The notes: generated from the letters alone by a model not told the origin. A DNA stretch of 64,000 nucleotides from Clostridium fermenticellae (GCF_003600355.1 NZ_CP032416.1:1942183-2006182), one strand, 5' to 3'; shown: positions 8,996 through 18,823, counted from the first letter of the stretch. Made by a program: numbers and translations.

Positions 8996-9995
8996 CCTCG
9001 CCACCTCTTGATATTACTATCTCTCCAGCCTCATCAAGTCTTCTTATTATACCAACAATCTTCTGCTGGGATTTTTCAACATCCATAAGTCTAACAGGAC
9101 CTAAGAATTCTATATCCTCCTTGAGTGCTGCAGTTGCTCTCTTAGATTGATTTCTATATATACAATTTGCAACTTCTTCAGAAGAACCTTTAAGTGCAAG
9201 TGAAAGTTCTTTATTATCAACTTCTCTAAGAACTCTTTGAATTGAAACATCATCAAGTGTAACAATATCTTCGAATACAAACATCGATTCTTTTACTTTC
9301 TCTGCTAATTCTGCATCTTCTTTTTCCAGTCCCTCTGTAATATTTTTTTCTGTAGTTCTATCAACTTGATTTAGTATGTCTACAATAGTTTGAACTCCAC
9401 CAATAATCTTATTATCAGATTTAACAACAGATGAAAGCTTATCATCAAGCACCTTTTCAATTTCCTTTACAACATTAGGTGATGTACTACTCATTGTCGC
9501 TATCCTATATGCGACCTCAGACTGAACATCTTCTGGAAGTGCAGACAATATCTGTCCAGATTTATCTGACTGAAGATAACACAATATAAGAGCAATAGCT
9601 TGAGGATGCTCATTTGAAATTAAATTTAAGAGCTGGTGGGCATCCGCCTTTCTAGCTATAGCAAATGGTCTAAATTGCTGGGTAGCCTCAGTTACCTTAT
9701 CTAATATTTCCATTGCCTTTTGACTTCCAAGCGCCTTTGATAATACATTTTTAGCATAATCCAGGCCGCCTTCTACCAAATAATCCTTTGCCCTATTCAT
9801 CTGTATAAATTCTTCAAGAATTCCTTGTTTCTCTTCTGATCCAACAGAATTTATATTAGCTATTTCATATGTTATTTTTTGGATTTCAGCATCTGGAAGT
9901 TTTTTTATTATATTTGCTGCTGTTTCAGGTCCAAGAGTTATAAACAATATGGCTGCTTTTTGAACTCCTGTCATTTTCTGATTCTCTTTCAACAT
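8979..9995 (-). CDS. fliG: Flagellar motor switch protein FliG
   Basis: 338 residues, normal for FliG. The N-terminal TGVQKAAILFITLGPE segment binds FliF. The middle domain carries the conserved EHPQ motif at residues 129-132 (SNEHPQAIALIL). The C-terminal torque helix contains IQRVLREVDNKELSLALKGSSEEV and ends LEFLGPVRL-like. It forms the rotor ring that contacts the stators. The ATG at 9995 follows GAGGTGAT; the longer frame begins inside fliF. Confidence 0.97.
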   Translation of the reverse strand: MLKENQKMTGVQKAAILFITLGPETAANIIKKLPDAEIQKITYEIANINSVGSEEKQGILEEFIQMNRAKDYLVEGGLDYAKNVLSKALGSQKAMEILDKVTEATQQFRPFAIARKADAHQLLNLISNEHPQAIALILCYLQSDKSGQILSALPEDVQSEVAYRIATMSSTSPNVVKEIEKVLDDKLSSVVKSDNKIIGGVQTIVDILNQVDRTTEKNITEGLEKEDAELAEKVKESMFVFEDIVTLDDVSIQRVLREVDNKELSLALKGSSEEVANCIYRNQSKRATAALKEDIEFLGPVRLMDVEKSQQKIVGIIRRLDEAGEIVISRGGEDAIIV

Positions 9996-10002
9996 ACAAT
10001 AA

Positions 10003-11598
10003 TCACCTCTCATCCTCTGCGAGCCATGATTTTATTACATCTACCACCTGATCAGGCTTATCTTTTGCATATTTCCTTATTTCATTTTCAAGATGAGTTT
10101 GTTCATTTTCTTCCTCAAATTCAACAGGTTTAAACTTAGGTTGTTCATTAGTATCCATATCATCATCGCCTATAATTGTATCAATTGACTGAGTAGATCC
10201 AAATTCATCATCAAAGGCCTCTTCCTCTTCTCTTCTGTTCTTTCTCATCCATAAGAATATGCCAACAGCTGCTGCTATAACAATAGCTGCTATAATTCCA
10301 ATTATAGTATACAGTTTATTTTTCTTAGCCTGTTCTGTTGCTTTATTCATTTCATCTAAATCTTTTCTTGCTTTATCTTTCAATGTCGTATCAAAAGGTA
10401 TACCTTCAACACTTATGGTATCTCCTCTATTATCGTCATATCCAATAGCCGAAACAGCAAGATTCTTTATTGACGTTTTGGTAGCATCATCAACATTTCC
10501 ATCTAATGCCACAGATGCAGTTAGTCTTTTTACAGCACCTGGTGCCTTTATTGTCTTCTGTTCAACTTTAGAAACATCATAATTTTTAGTAGTTTCTTCA
10601 CTTGTAGATAAATTATTGCCGTTACTAGAAGCTGTAGAATTAGTCATATTATTATCTACTGGACTATTCGAAGTCCCAGAATTATCGCCAGAATTAGAAG
10701 TGCTTTTTTTGTCATTTTCACTTACAATAACACTTTTAGGATCATAGGTCGTTGAATCCTGCTGTACATCATCAAAATCCAATTCAGTATTGACAGTAAC
10801 CTTAACCTTATCTTTTCCATATACAGTTTCAAGCATACTTTGAAGTCTTTTCTGTAAATTCTCTTCATACTGTTTCTGTAATTGCTGCTGTTTATCTGCA
10901 GATGTAGTTGACTGCTCTCCATTATTTTTATCAGTATATAAATCGTCAGAAAGCAAATTCATGTTATCATCCATTACCTGTATATTTTTAGCCGGTACAT
11001 TTTTAACTGCCCCTGAAACAAGTGCTATTACAGATTTAACTTGATCCTTAGTTAGGCTTTGTCCCGGTTTTAATTTAAGTGTTACAGATGCGCTTCCAGG
11101 ATCCGTATCTTTTTCAAAAGCAGTATCATCTGGAATAACTAGATGAACTCTGGCATCCTGCACTTCTGAAAATCCCTTTATCGTCCTTTCAAGTTCTCCC
11201 TGAAGGGCTCTTTGATAAGTTATTTTCATCTGTTCATCAGTCGTTCCAAAGCTGCTTTTATCAAGCAATTCAAAGCCTTGACTTCCATTTGTAATTTGAA
11301 CCTCAGATAAAACCTGCATTCTTACCTTATCAACTTGATCCTTTGGAACCAGTATGGAATTTCCCTGAACCTTAGCATCAACCTTATCCGATTGAAGCTG
11401 CTTGTATACATTAGCAGAATCCGTAGAATTCAAGTTTGAAAACAAAACCGCATATTTAGTAGTCCCTAAAGATATACCTGCAAATATTACTGCTGCTATT
11501 ATCCCCGCAAATATCACTCCAAAAGCTATCTTCTTTCTCTTACTTAGCTCTTTCCATTTTGCTATTAAATTCTTAAAAAATTGTGATAGCTTACCCAT
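10003..11598 (-). CDS. fliF: Flagellar MS-ring protein FliF
   Basis: 531 residues with a membrane helix near each end (about residues 24-46 and 436-458) flanking the ring-building domains: YscJ/FliF (GTTKYAVLFSNLNSTDSANVYKQL..., residues 45-200) and FliF-C (about 250-430). A Ser/Asn/Thr-rich insert lies near residues 300-335. The C-terminal acidic tail binds FliG, whose gene follows. FliF forms the MS ring, the base of the motor. Confidence 0.96.
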   Translation of the reverse strand: MGKLSQFFKNLIAKWKELSKRKKIAFGVIFAGIIAAVIFAGISLGTTKYAVLFSNLNSTDSANVYKQLQSDKVDAKVQGNSILVPKDQVDKVRMQVLSEVQITNGSQGFELLDKSSFGTTDEQMKITYQRALQGELERTIKGFSEVQDARVHLVIPDDTAFEKDTDPGSASVTLKLKPGQSLTKDQVKSVIALVSGAVKNVPAKNIQVMDDNMNLLSDDLYTDKNNGEQSTTSADKQQQLQKQYEENLQKRLQSMLETVYGKDKVKVTVNTELDFDDVQQDSTTYDPKSVIVSENDKKSTSNSGDNSGTSNSPVDNNMTNSTASSNGNNLSTSEETTKNYDVSKVEQKTIKAPGAVKRLTASVALDGNVDDATKTSIKNLAVSAIGYDDNRGDTISVEGIPFDTTLKDKARKDLDEMNKATEQAKKNKLYTIIGIIAAIVIAAAVGIFLWMRKNRREEEEAFDDEFGSTQSIDTIIGDDDMDTNEQPKFKPVEFEEENEQTHLENEIRKYAKDKPDQVVDVIKSWLAEDER

Positions 11599-11623
11599 TT
11601 AAACTAGTCTCTCCTTACCTAAA

Positions 11624-11935
11624 CTATAACTGTGTTCTATTTATCTCCTGATATGCATCCAATAACTTATTCCTAACCTGGACTGCTAATTCTAAAGACA
11701 TCTCTGCCTCCTCAGTATCAAGCATTACTTTATGTATATCAACATCATCCCCGTCAATAAAACTTTGAGTTGTATTATCAGCATCAAGCTGCTTACTATT
11801 TACTTCATCCAACTTTTCTTTTAAAAAGTCCCCAAATCCAACCTGATCTTTAGTACTGTCCTGCGTTTTATCTTTAGATGTTGATACAATACTATCAAAA
11901 ACTTTACTATCAGGTGTAAATTCATTCACAATCAT
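11624..11935 (-). CDS. fliE: Flagellar hook-basal body protein FliE
   Basis: 103 residues. The conserved C-terminal half reads VMLDTEEAEMSLELAVQVRNKLLDAYQEINRTQ, the FliE signature; the N-terminal half (FGDFLKEKLDEVNSKQLDAD) is also typical. FliE joins the MS ring to the proximal rod. It sits in the invariant order flgB-flgC-fliE-fliF. Confidence 0.95.
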   Translation of the reverse strand: MIVNEFTPDSKVFDSIVSTSKDKTQDSTKDQVGFGDFLKEKLDEVNSKQLDADNTTQSFIDGDDVDIHKVMLDTEEAEMSLELAVQVRNKLLDAYQEINRTQL

Positions 11936-11945
11936 ATCTTAAAAC

Positions 11946-12380
11946 CTACCTTCCAATTTCAAGTGCCTTTGAAAACATACTTTTTTCTGAATCTATTGCA
12001 GTTACATTAGCTTCATATGTCCTGGTTGCAACCATCATATCTGCCATTTCGTTTAATACATTAACATTAGGTTTAGAAACATATCCATCTGAATCTGCAT
12101 CCGGGTTCGAAGGATCATAAACCCTTTTAAGCGGAGAATTATCATCAACTATGCCAACAGCTTTTACTCCCATTAATTCATTTTTATATGTATCAGTATT
12201 TTTATCCAATTCTTGATTCAAATTTTCCTGGAATACAGCTATTTTTCTCCTGTAAGGTTTTCCATCAGCTCCCCTTGTAGTATCCACATTAGCTATATTA
12301 GATGCTATTGTATCCATACTGAGTCTCTCAGCTGAGAGTCCACTAGCACTTATCCTAAGTGTATCAAAAGATTTAAGCAA
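11946..12380 (-). CDS. flgC: Flagellar proximal rod protein FlgC
   Basis: 144 residues with the N-terminal rod motif [43 protein letters not shown] and the C-terminal [31 protein letters not shown]. Both are diagnostic of FlgC. It probably starts with TTG at 12380 (AAGGGTG upstream). It is a structural subunit of the rod exported by the flagellar type III system. Confidence 0.96.
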   Translation of the reverse strand: MLKSFDTLRISASGLSAERLSMDTIASNIANVDTTRGADGKPYRRKIAVFQENLNQELDKNTDTYKNELMGVKAVGIVDDNSPLKRVYDPSNPDADSDGYVSKPNVNVLNEMADMMVATRTYEANVTAIDSEKSMFSKALEIGR

Positions 12381-12410
12381 CTAAAGCACACCCTTTCTTT
12401 ATATTATTGT

Positions 12411-12812
12411 TTACTTTCCATCTATAACATATTTTTCCTGAGAAATTCTAGCATTTACTTGTGTTATAAGTGCATTGTACATAAGAGCATTTGCAGCTTG
12501 ATTTACTTCTTCATTTTCTATATCCACATTATTTCCGTCTTCCTTAATACTTGTACTGCCATCTGTTTTAACTTCTATATCGCCATTACCATTATTTAAT
12601 GACATATGTTTTTCATCTGTTTTTTTCAAATCAATTTTATTTTCACTTTTTTGTAAATTTTCTTCAAATGTAACATATTTCCGCTTATACCCTTTAGTAT
12701 TTACATTTGCAATATTATTTGCAGATACTTCACTTCTTTCAGACGCTGCATCAAGACCTTCTTTTAGTAAATTATACACTTGTTGATCTTTTGTCAAATT
12801 ACTTATATTCAA
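12411..12812 (-). CDS. flgB: Flagellar proximal rod protein FlgB
   Basis: 133 residues containing LLKEGLDAASERSEVSANNIANVNTKGYKRKYVTFEENL near the N-terminus, and NALMYNALITQVNARISQEKYVI at the C-terminus, the FlgB signatures. The start is a TTG at 12812 with GGAGATGA upstream. It is the first gene of the early flagellar operon, preceded by a long AT-rich leader region. Confidence 0.95.
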   Translation of the reverse strand: MNISNLTKDQQVYNLLKEGLDAASERSEVSANNIANVNTKGYKRKYVTFEENLQKSENKIDLKKTDEKHMSLNNGNGDIEVKTDGSTSIKEDGNNVDIENEEVNQAANALMYNALITQVNARISQEKYVIDGK

Positions 12813-13173
12813 TTTATCATCTCCTATAATATTGTATTAGACCATATTATCATATGTAATCATAAAATAATTTTAATATAATTTTATTTCAAATTAAACT
12901 TCATATATTACATGAATATTTTAACACAAAATTTTACTAATAGGTACTTTTTTTTTGTATTTTATAAATATATAACTAAAAACTGAAAATTTTAGTATTT
13001 TAAGTATAAAAATATACTATTAATATAATATTTTACTATGTAATAAAATAATTCCATTTATTATGATTTAATCTCCACATATTTGTCCCTATTATTGTAC
13101 AATAAGTCTACATGATTTTCCATCAATTTTAGGTTAATATTTCTAAATTATTTTTCATATCAAAATTGGTATA
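12813..13173 (-). promoter_or_regulatory. AT-rich upstream region of the early flagellar (flgB) operon
   Basis: About 360 bases without a gene between the flagellin terminator and flgB, presumed to hold the promoter of the operon flgB through fliR. The best sigma-A-like pair I can see on the minus strand is TTGAAA (12887-12892) with TATTTT (12864-12869) at 17-base spacing; this is weak in such AT-rich DNA. I see no sigma-28 element (CGATAA) here, consistent with an early-class promoter. Confidence 0.35.
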
Positions 13174-13221
13174 AAAAATAAGCAGTATGATTTGACAAAT
13201 GTCAAACAATACTGCTTATTT
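13172..13221 (-). terminator. Intrinsic terminator after the divergent flagellin gene
   Basis: Perfect 13-bp inverted repeat (AAATAAGCAGTAT at 13176-13188 against ATACTGCTTATTT at 13209-13221), with a second nested stem TTTGAC/GTCAAA (13191-13196, 13201-13206). On the minus strand it is followed by a T tract. It closes the surface-protein operon and separates it from the flgB operon. Confidence 0.88.
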
Positions 13222-13240
13222 TTATATAAATTATGTTACT

Positions 13241-14125
13241 CTATTTACTTTTAACATTTTGCAATATAGTAAGAGCATCCTGAGGAAGTTTATCTGCCTG
13301 TGCTATTATAGCTATATTGGCCTGTACAATTACATTCTGAGTCGAATAATCTATTATTTCCTTTGCTATATCTGAATCACATAAACCACTCTGCTCTTCT
13401 TGAATCTGATCTGCAAAATCTGCGGAATTTTCATTACATACATTAAATCTATTTTCAATCGAGCCATATCCACTCCTAATTGATATGACAGAATCCAATG
13501 CTTTATTCACAACACTTAATGCATTGTCACAATTTCCACCACTAGTTAAATCAAGTGTTCCGCCATTCCTTAAATCATCAAGTGTATATCCGCTATCCTT
13601 TCCAAGTTTATTTAATGAAAGATCATACATAGGTATATCTACAGTTTCATCTGGATTAGCTCCTATACTCATTAATATGGTTTTAACATCAGGATCATCA
13701 ACATCATTACCAGATTTTAATAGATTTTTTCCATTAAAATCTGTATAATCTACAATATTGTCTATACCTTCCATTAACTGTCCTATCTCTTTCTGCGAAT
13801 TCTGAATATCTGTTGAATTAACAGTTCCATTATTACATTGAATGATCAGAGTTTTAACTCTTTGGAGCATATCAGTTATGCTATTAAGACCACCTTCTGC
13901 AGTCTGCAGCATGCTAATACCATCCTGTGCATTTTGTGACGCTGTTTGAAGACCTCTTATCTGTATTTTCATTCTCTCGCTGTCACACAAGCCACTTGGA
14001 TCATCTGCAGCTGTATTTATAGTAACTCCACTTGATACCCTTCCAAGCGATATCTGCTGTTTTTGAAGTGCACTGGAATATGACATATATGCCCTTAAAG
14101 CGGACATATTAGGAATTAGTTGCAT
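13241..14125 (-). CDS. Divergent flagellin-like protein with five cysteines
   Basis: 294 residues. Flagellin N-terminal (residues 1-140: SSALQKQQISLGRVSSGVTINTAADDPSG..., QTASQNAQDGISMLQTAEGGL) and C-terminal (residues 215-294) domains are both recognisable, joined by a short variable middle. It differs from the main flagellin in ending ANIAIIAQADKLPQDALTILQ rather than the canonical ANQQPQQVLQLL, and in carrying Cys47, 97, 199, 230 and 249. Cys47 and Cys249 each sit in a GLCDS motif in the paired terminal helices. GGAGGTGAT precedes the ATG. It is the last gene of the sigma-28 surface operon. It may be a minor filament subunit or a specialised extracellular polymer; its role is unknown. Confidence 0.82.
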   Translation of the reverse strand: MQLIPNMSALRAYMSYSSALQKQQISLGRVSSGVTINTAADDPSGLCDSERMKIQIRGLQTASQNAQDGISMLQTAEGGLNSITDMLQRVKTLIIQCNNGTVNSTDIQNSQKEIGQLMEGIDNIVDYTDFNGKNLLKSGNDVDDPDVKTILMSIGANPDETVDIPMYDLSLNKLGKDSGYTLDDLRNGGTLDLTSGGNCDNALSVVNKALDSVISIRSGYGSIENRFNVCNENSADFADQIQEEQSGLCDSDIAKEIIDYSTQNVIVQANIAIIAQADKLPQDALTILQNVKSK

Positions 14126-14143
14126 AATATCACCTCCATAACC

Positions 14144-14833
14144 TTAATTTTCATTTGTAAGTTTTACTGTTAAATCGTCATTAGAACCCGAAACATTTAA
14201 AATTCCTTTTGCAATCACTGTACTTCCATCCTGGCCGTAAAAATACACATTTGCTGTATTCCCCGGTATAACAGCTACATTAGTCTTTCCGATGTCAAGT
14301 ATACCTGCACTTCCGTCAACTTTAAATTTCTTAATCTCTGGAAGATTTATACTGCTAATAGTTATCTGTTTTAATTTAGGAAGTATAGATGACGTAAGAA
14401 CTTTTGCACTTGCTGTATAATTTCCACCTGATACATCTATAACTTTAAAATTCATTACAGCAGTTTTTTTATGGGTTCTTCCTTTTTGTGATTTAGCATC
14501 TTTATCTATAATTATCTGGTACTCATGTCCAACCTCATACCCCTGTGACGGAGCATTTACTTTGACTACGCTCTCATCAGAATCAAGAACAGGAATTATG
14601 CTCAAATTGGAATTATCCGTTAAGTCCTTCATATGAATACTATTTTTCACAGAACTTATATCAACCCTTGCATTAAATTTTATATTCCAGGCTTTATTCG
14701 TATTTGATATAGTTTTATCATTAAATTTATTTATATCACTTATGCCATATGCAAATACCGTACATGGCAGGACTAAGGCAGCCACTGCAGATGCTACTAT
14801 ACTGAACTTCATACGTGAAATCAATCTTTTCAA
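14144..14833 (-). CDS. Secreted protein with SbsA/Big_5-like Ig domain
   Basis: 229 residues: signal peptide (residues 1-28, ending FAYG), then a domain starting SNTNKAWNIKFNARVDISSVKNSIHMKDLTDN. That stretch resembles the Ig-like domain of S-layer and secreted Gram-positive proteins in its WNIKFN.xVD..SVKNSI pattern. A beta-rich C-terminal half follows. No membrane anchor or cell-wall motif is visible. The start is a TTG at 14833 with GGAGGA upstream. It lies between the giant secreted protein and the divergent flagellin; function unknown, presumably extracellular. Confidence 0.7.
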   Translation of the reverse strand: MKRLISRMKFSIVASAVAALVLPCTVFAYGISDINKFNDKTISNTNKAWNIKFNARVDISSVKNSIHMKDLTDNSNLSIIPVLDSDESVVKVNAPSQGYEVGHEYQIIIDKDAKSQKGRTHKKTAVMNFKVIDVSGGNYTASAKVLTSSILPKLKQITISSINLPEIKKFKVDGSAGILDIGKTNVAVIPGNTANVYFYGQDGSTVIAKGILNVSGSNDDLTVKLTNEN

Positions 14834-14870
14834 TTTTTATTCCTCCAATAATAAAATTTACATTACCCTG

Positions 14871-14910
14871 AAATTAACCTTTATGTACAGGAAACCATAA
14901 AGGTTAATTT
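14871..14910 (-). terminator. Stem-loop between the giant secreted protein and the Ig protein
   Basis: Perfect 15-bp inverted repeat (14871-14885 AAATTAACCTTTATG; 14896-14910 CATAAAGGTTAATTT) with a 10-base loop, 17 bases after the stop of the upstream gene. The T tract after it on the minus strand is short, so it may be a partial terminator or an mRNA-stabilising hairpin that sets the ratio of upstream to downstream products. Confidence 0.6.
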
Positions 14911-14926
14911 TAATATATAAATATTA

Positions 14927-17900
14927 TTAGTTAGTTACTTTTATAGGTTGTGATACTGTCTTAACATCAATACTATTATTAGTATTTAATGTCGTATTAT
15001 CTCCAGATGGAAGCCAGATTCCTATATTACAATTATTTATAATATTCCAGGAATCCCTTGATACACCACCAACATTAGATGATGAAAAACCTGATGAAAG
15101 TTTTATCGCATATCCATCATTATTTAGATAATTTGTAAATGTATTTCCTTGTATTATAACATTTCCACTGGCATTTAATGCACCTAATTCATTTGTCTGT
15201 CCACTGTTGCCTGTAAATGTATTATTTTTTATGGATCCATTATTAGCAACAATATTTTGTATTATTTTATTAGAAGGCAAAAATCTGCAATTTTTAACAT
15301 CAATATTTCCTCCTGCTTGACTTATTATACTGCTGCCATTTATAGAATCAAATGATACATTATCAGCTGTAAACATACCAGATGAAACAGTTATGAAATC
15401 ACCAACACTTGATGAACCATTTCCTCTAACAGTCATATTCTTAAGAGATAAATTACTAATGTTCGATCCAACACTTGCTAAATTTCCAGAAATATTAAGC
15501 ACGGAACTTGTATCTTGTCCAACTATAGCCAATGTACCTGAACCTGGCAAAGAATTCAAATAATAATTTCCACCTATACCAATAAGTTTTATAACTTTAA
15601 TTCCCGCATTAACAGCATTATTCAATTGAGTAGAATCATTTACAGTTATAACCTTCTGATTGGATATATTAACATTTAAATTTCCCTGCAGATAACTTCC
15701 ATCAGTAGAGGTAGCAATTACAGTTACAACACCATTTTCATAACCTGTCAAAATTGCATGTGTACTATCTAACTGTTTTATTGAAGCTTTACTAGTAGAC
15801 TGTCCATTTGAATCTGTAACTCTCCACGTTACAGGTATCGACGACTTAAGTTCTATAGTATTATCACTGCAGTAATTGCCTTCTGAGTCCGAATAAGGAG
15901 TTCCATTACTATCTACATTAAGATTTCCATTAGTTATAGCAACATTCGTATAATCACCACTCATATCTGTAACCATAACCTGCTCAGTTTCCAAACTTGC
16001 AAGTGTAGCCTGTGTAGCCTTAATTCTCACACGAACCGGTATGTTTTGAGGGAATGTTCCTATATACGTATTATTATCAGAACAAGTATTCCAGGTTGAG
16101 CCACCATCTATAGAATATTCTTCCCTGCTTGTAGTCCCTCTTATCATTTTATTCGTCTCATCAAACGTAACTCCATATGGTGCAGATATTCTAGGATTTA
16201 CAACAAACACTGCCGGCTGACTTGCAGGATTCCCTTTTTGCCTTATAAATATCTTTAATCCATTTCCTCCAAATTTCAGATCCTTTTCTTTAACTGTAAT
16301 CCATCCTATACTTTTATCTCCATTTATAGTCAAAACACCAGTACTTGAATTCCAGGTACCGTACTTAGAATCTATACTCGAAATATCGATCCAGTTTGCA
16401 TCATCCTCACCTGCAGCTGATGCATCTGTTTTACTCCCCACATAAATTTGATCATTTGAACTCAATGTTAATTGTATTCCCGAAATAGTTATCAAACTTT
16501 CATCACTGGTAGAATCAGTAGAATACTCCAATTTTGTATTTGCAAGTGTAGAACCCAATATAGATGGAGCTGTTCCCCTTTCAGGTCCAAAAGGTGCATA
16601 ATAAGGAGTTCCTTCTGCTTTACCCGGTTCTGTTACTGTAATTTTAACACTTCCAGAATATGTTCCAAAATCAAGTCCTCCTATAACCGTTCCTCCAGTT
16701 TGATCTATTGTAGCTGTTTTAGCAACCTTGCTTGAATCTTTTACATCATATACTTTTACTACATCCCCACTGTCAAGTGTACTATTATTTATAGTAACAG
16801 TATCATTTTTACCTACTTCATTATATGCTGTTGTATTTCCACTATTTAATTGAGATGTTGATGCTATCGCAAAATCTACCGTTACCTTATTTCCATATCC
16901 AACCAGAGTACCGCTATACGTATATATACCATTTTTTGCCTTATAGTTTGTTATATCCCAATTTACTGGTATTTGTAATATAGAACCATCGCTCATAGTA
17001 ACAGAAACCTTAGCCGGAAGATATCTTAAAACATCTATTTTGTCTATAGTCTTTTTTGAATCACTGGCATCGGTATAAACTGTAGGTATCGTACTAATAC
17101 TTTTTATCTTCAAATTACTTTTAGGCTTTGTTATGGCTGTTGCTTTAGGAACTGTGCTGCTGCTATTTAAATCATCTCCGGAAATCATATAAAGCTTTCC
17201 GCTCTTCGTATAGTATACATCGTCTTTAGTTCCATTATATGAATATACAAATATTCCATCAACACTGTCATTTGAAATTTTTTGTGCCACACCACCATTT
17301 GATCCTACTTTATAAAGCTTTCCGCCATCTACTAAGCTTTTATAGTACATTGTATTATTCGATATATTTATATTGGAAACTTTATCGGTCACTAGTCCAC
17401 TCGAAGTTTGTATACTGATCTTTATTGGATTGTATGGATCACCGGATCTGTACACATATCCATCACTACTCGAATAATACGCAACAGAAGAATTTATAGA
17501 TACATTTATATAAGAAGCAGGATTGCTCTTATCCAAATTGTCCACTTTCACATTATTTCCATATGTATCTATTTGATATAAATTTCTGCTATTCGACACA
17601 TTACTGTAAAACAAATTATTATTAACCCCAAGTTCAAGATAAGAAGCCTCGTCATCACCAAGTTTAGTCGAATTTCCAGCTGAATCCAATGAATAAATTC
17701 TATTTCTATCTGAACCGTTTATATAATACAGTTTGTCACCTATAACATTTAAATAAGTTCCTTTATTATCACTTATCTTCTGTCTCTCTGTTCCATCAAT
17801 TTTTACCTTATATATTTTAGCACCATCTGAATAATTGCAATAATATATCCAATCACCATACACCGTTATATATCCAGATGAATCATTATTTATAGCATAG

Positions 17901-18778
17901 TTCTCGGTACCATATGAATTCTTCTTATATATCTTATTTCCATCTGCTGTATTCACATAGTAGATATAATTGCTGTCACAATCGAGCATACCACCATTGC
18001 TCATATTTCCAAGTACCATCCATCTTGACATTATAGGACTTATAGGATTTATCACACTGCTAAATTTCACCGTTTTAACTGTAAACTCCGTTATTGCTGT
18101 TCCATCAGAATTGGTAAGTTCACTAGATGTAAGCATTGCCGTTGCTATTTTAGTTTTCATATCACTTGAATATATATATATTGGTATGCCTGTACCTATA
18201 TTTTCCACATTAATCATATAACTTGTATTATTACTAAATTGGAGTTTATTGCTGCTGCTTCCTACACTATAGTAAGCGGCTCCTGGAACTCCAACTATCT
18301 TGTCTATTTTAAAATTATATAAATACAAATTCCCTGCTATAGCTTTAGAACTTAGTTCAAGTGTAATGAACTGAGATGTATTTATTGGCGAATTAGGGTC
18401 TGAAACCTCAGAACTCATCTTATATTCTCCATTTTGAGTAACCCAATAATCAGAAAGAGACTCATTTACACCAGAATAATAGTTTATTCTGTCGCCGCAT
18501 CTATTTATTAATTCCTGTTCATTTATAGTACCTTCACCAAATACATCATTAATTTTTGGTCCGTCTCCTCCTGTACTGTCGACATAGTACATGTTCTTAT
18601 AATTATTTGACACATAATTTATAAAATCACTATTTGTAAATAAAGTTTCTATATTACTTATATCATATGCCCTGTTCCCTATGACAAGTACCTGCTTTCC
18701 AGATGGAAAAGCATGCGCTGTCATAGGGATGCCTAATGCTAATACTACTGACAATACAAGTAATTTTGTCCTCTTCAT
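14927..18778 (-). CDS. Giant secreted protein with DUF5050-like propeller, Ig and beta-helix regions
   Basis: 1283 residues. Signal peptide 1-24 (MKRTKLLVLSVVLALGIP..AHA). An N-terminal domain (about 25-250) is followed by a beta-propeller-like repeat region (about 260-560) with recurring 'IYYxNxxDGxKIYK' units, as in DUF5050. Then come a Big_4-type Ig domain (about 590-650, with AKVSVTMSDGSILQIPVNWD), further beta domains, and a C-terminal right-handed beta-helix (about 1070-1260, NISNLSLKNMTVRGNG, IDVKNCRFLPSN, IKNNTFTGN). No CWB2, SLH or LPXTG anchor is seen. The ATG at 18778 is 11 bases from GAGGGGGG; an ATG at 18799 overlaps that site and is less likely. Probably an adhesin or matrix protein; function not known. 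Confidence 0.72.
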   Translation of the reverse strand: MKRTKLLVLSVVLALGIPMTAHAFPSGKQVLVIGNRAYDISNIETLFTNSDFINYVSNNYKNMYYVDSTGGDGPKINDVFGEGTINEQELINRCGDRINYYSGVNESLSDYWVTQNGEYKMSSEVSDPNSPINTSQFITLELSSKAIAGNLYLYNFKIDKIVGVPGAAYYSVGSSSNKLQFSNNTSYMINVENIGTGIPIYIYSSDMKTKIATAMLTSSELTNSDGTAITEFTVKTVKFSSVINPISPIMSRWMVLGNMSNGGMLDCDSNYIYYVNTADGNKIYKKNSYGTENYAINNDSSGYITVYGDWIYYCNYSDGAKIYKVKIDGTERQKISDNKGTYLNVIGDKLYYINGSDRNRIYSLDSAGNSTKLGDDEASYLELGVNNNLFYSNVSNSRNLYQIDTYGNNVKVDNLDKSNPASYINVSINSSVAYYSSSDGYVYRSGDPYNPIKISIQTSSGLVTDKVSNINISNNTMYYKSLVDGGKLYKVGSNGGVAQKISNDSVDGIFVYSYNGTKDDVYYTKSGKLYMISGDDLNSSSTVPKATAITKPKSNLKIKSISTIPTVYTDASDSKKTIDKIDVLRYLPAKVSVTMSDGSILQIPVNWDITNYKAKNGIYTYSGTLVGYGNKVTVDFAIASTSQLNSGNTTAYNEVGKNDTVTINNSTLDSGDVVKVYDVKDSSKVAKTATIDQTGGTVIGGLDFGTYSGSVKITVTEPGKAEGTPYYAPFGPERGTAPSILGSTLANTKLEYSTDSTSDESLITISGIQLTLSSNDQIYVGSKTDASAAGEDDANWIDISSIDSKYGTWNSSTGVLTINGDKSIGWITVKEKDLKFGGNGLKIFIRQKGNPASQPAVFVVNPRISAPYGVTFDETNKMIRGTTSREEYSIDGGSTWNTCSDNNTYIGTFPQNIPVRVRIKATQATLASLETEQVMVTDMSGDYTNVAITNGNLNVDSNGTPYSDSEGNYCSDNTIELKSSIPVTWRVTDSNGQSTSKASIKQLDSTHAILTGYENGVVTVIATSTDGSYLQGNLNVNISNQKVITVNDSTQLNNAVNAGIKVIKLIGIGGNYYLNSLPGSGTLAIVGQDTSSVLNISGNLASVGSNISNLSLKNMTVRGNGSSSVGDFITVSSGMFTADNVSFDSINGSSIISQAGGNIDVKNCRFLPSNKIIQNIVANNGSIKNNTFTGNSGQTNELGALNASGNVIIQGNTFTNYLNNDGYAIKLSSGFSSSNVGGVSRDSWNIINNCNIGIWLPSGDNTTLNTNNSIDVKTVSQPIKVTN

Positions 18779-18823
18779 TTTTTTATTTACCCCCCTCATT
18801 AAATTGTCTATATAAATTAATAT

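Noticed and set aside
13241-14125. The divergent flagellin as a pseudogene
   Set aside because: Both terminal domains and the reading frame are intact, it has a strong Shine-Dalgarno and a terminator, and the cysteines are in patterned positions.
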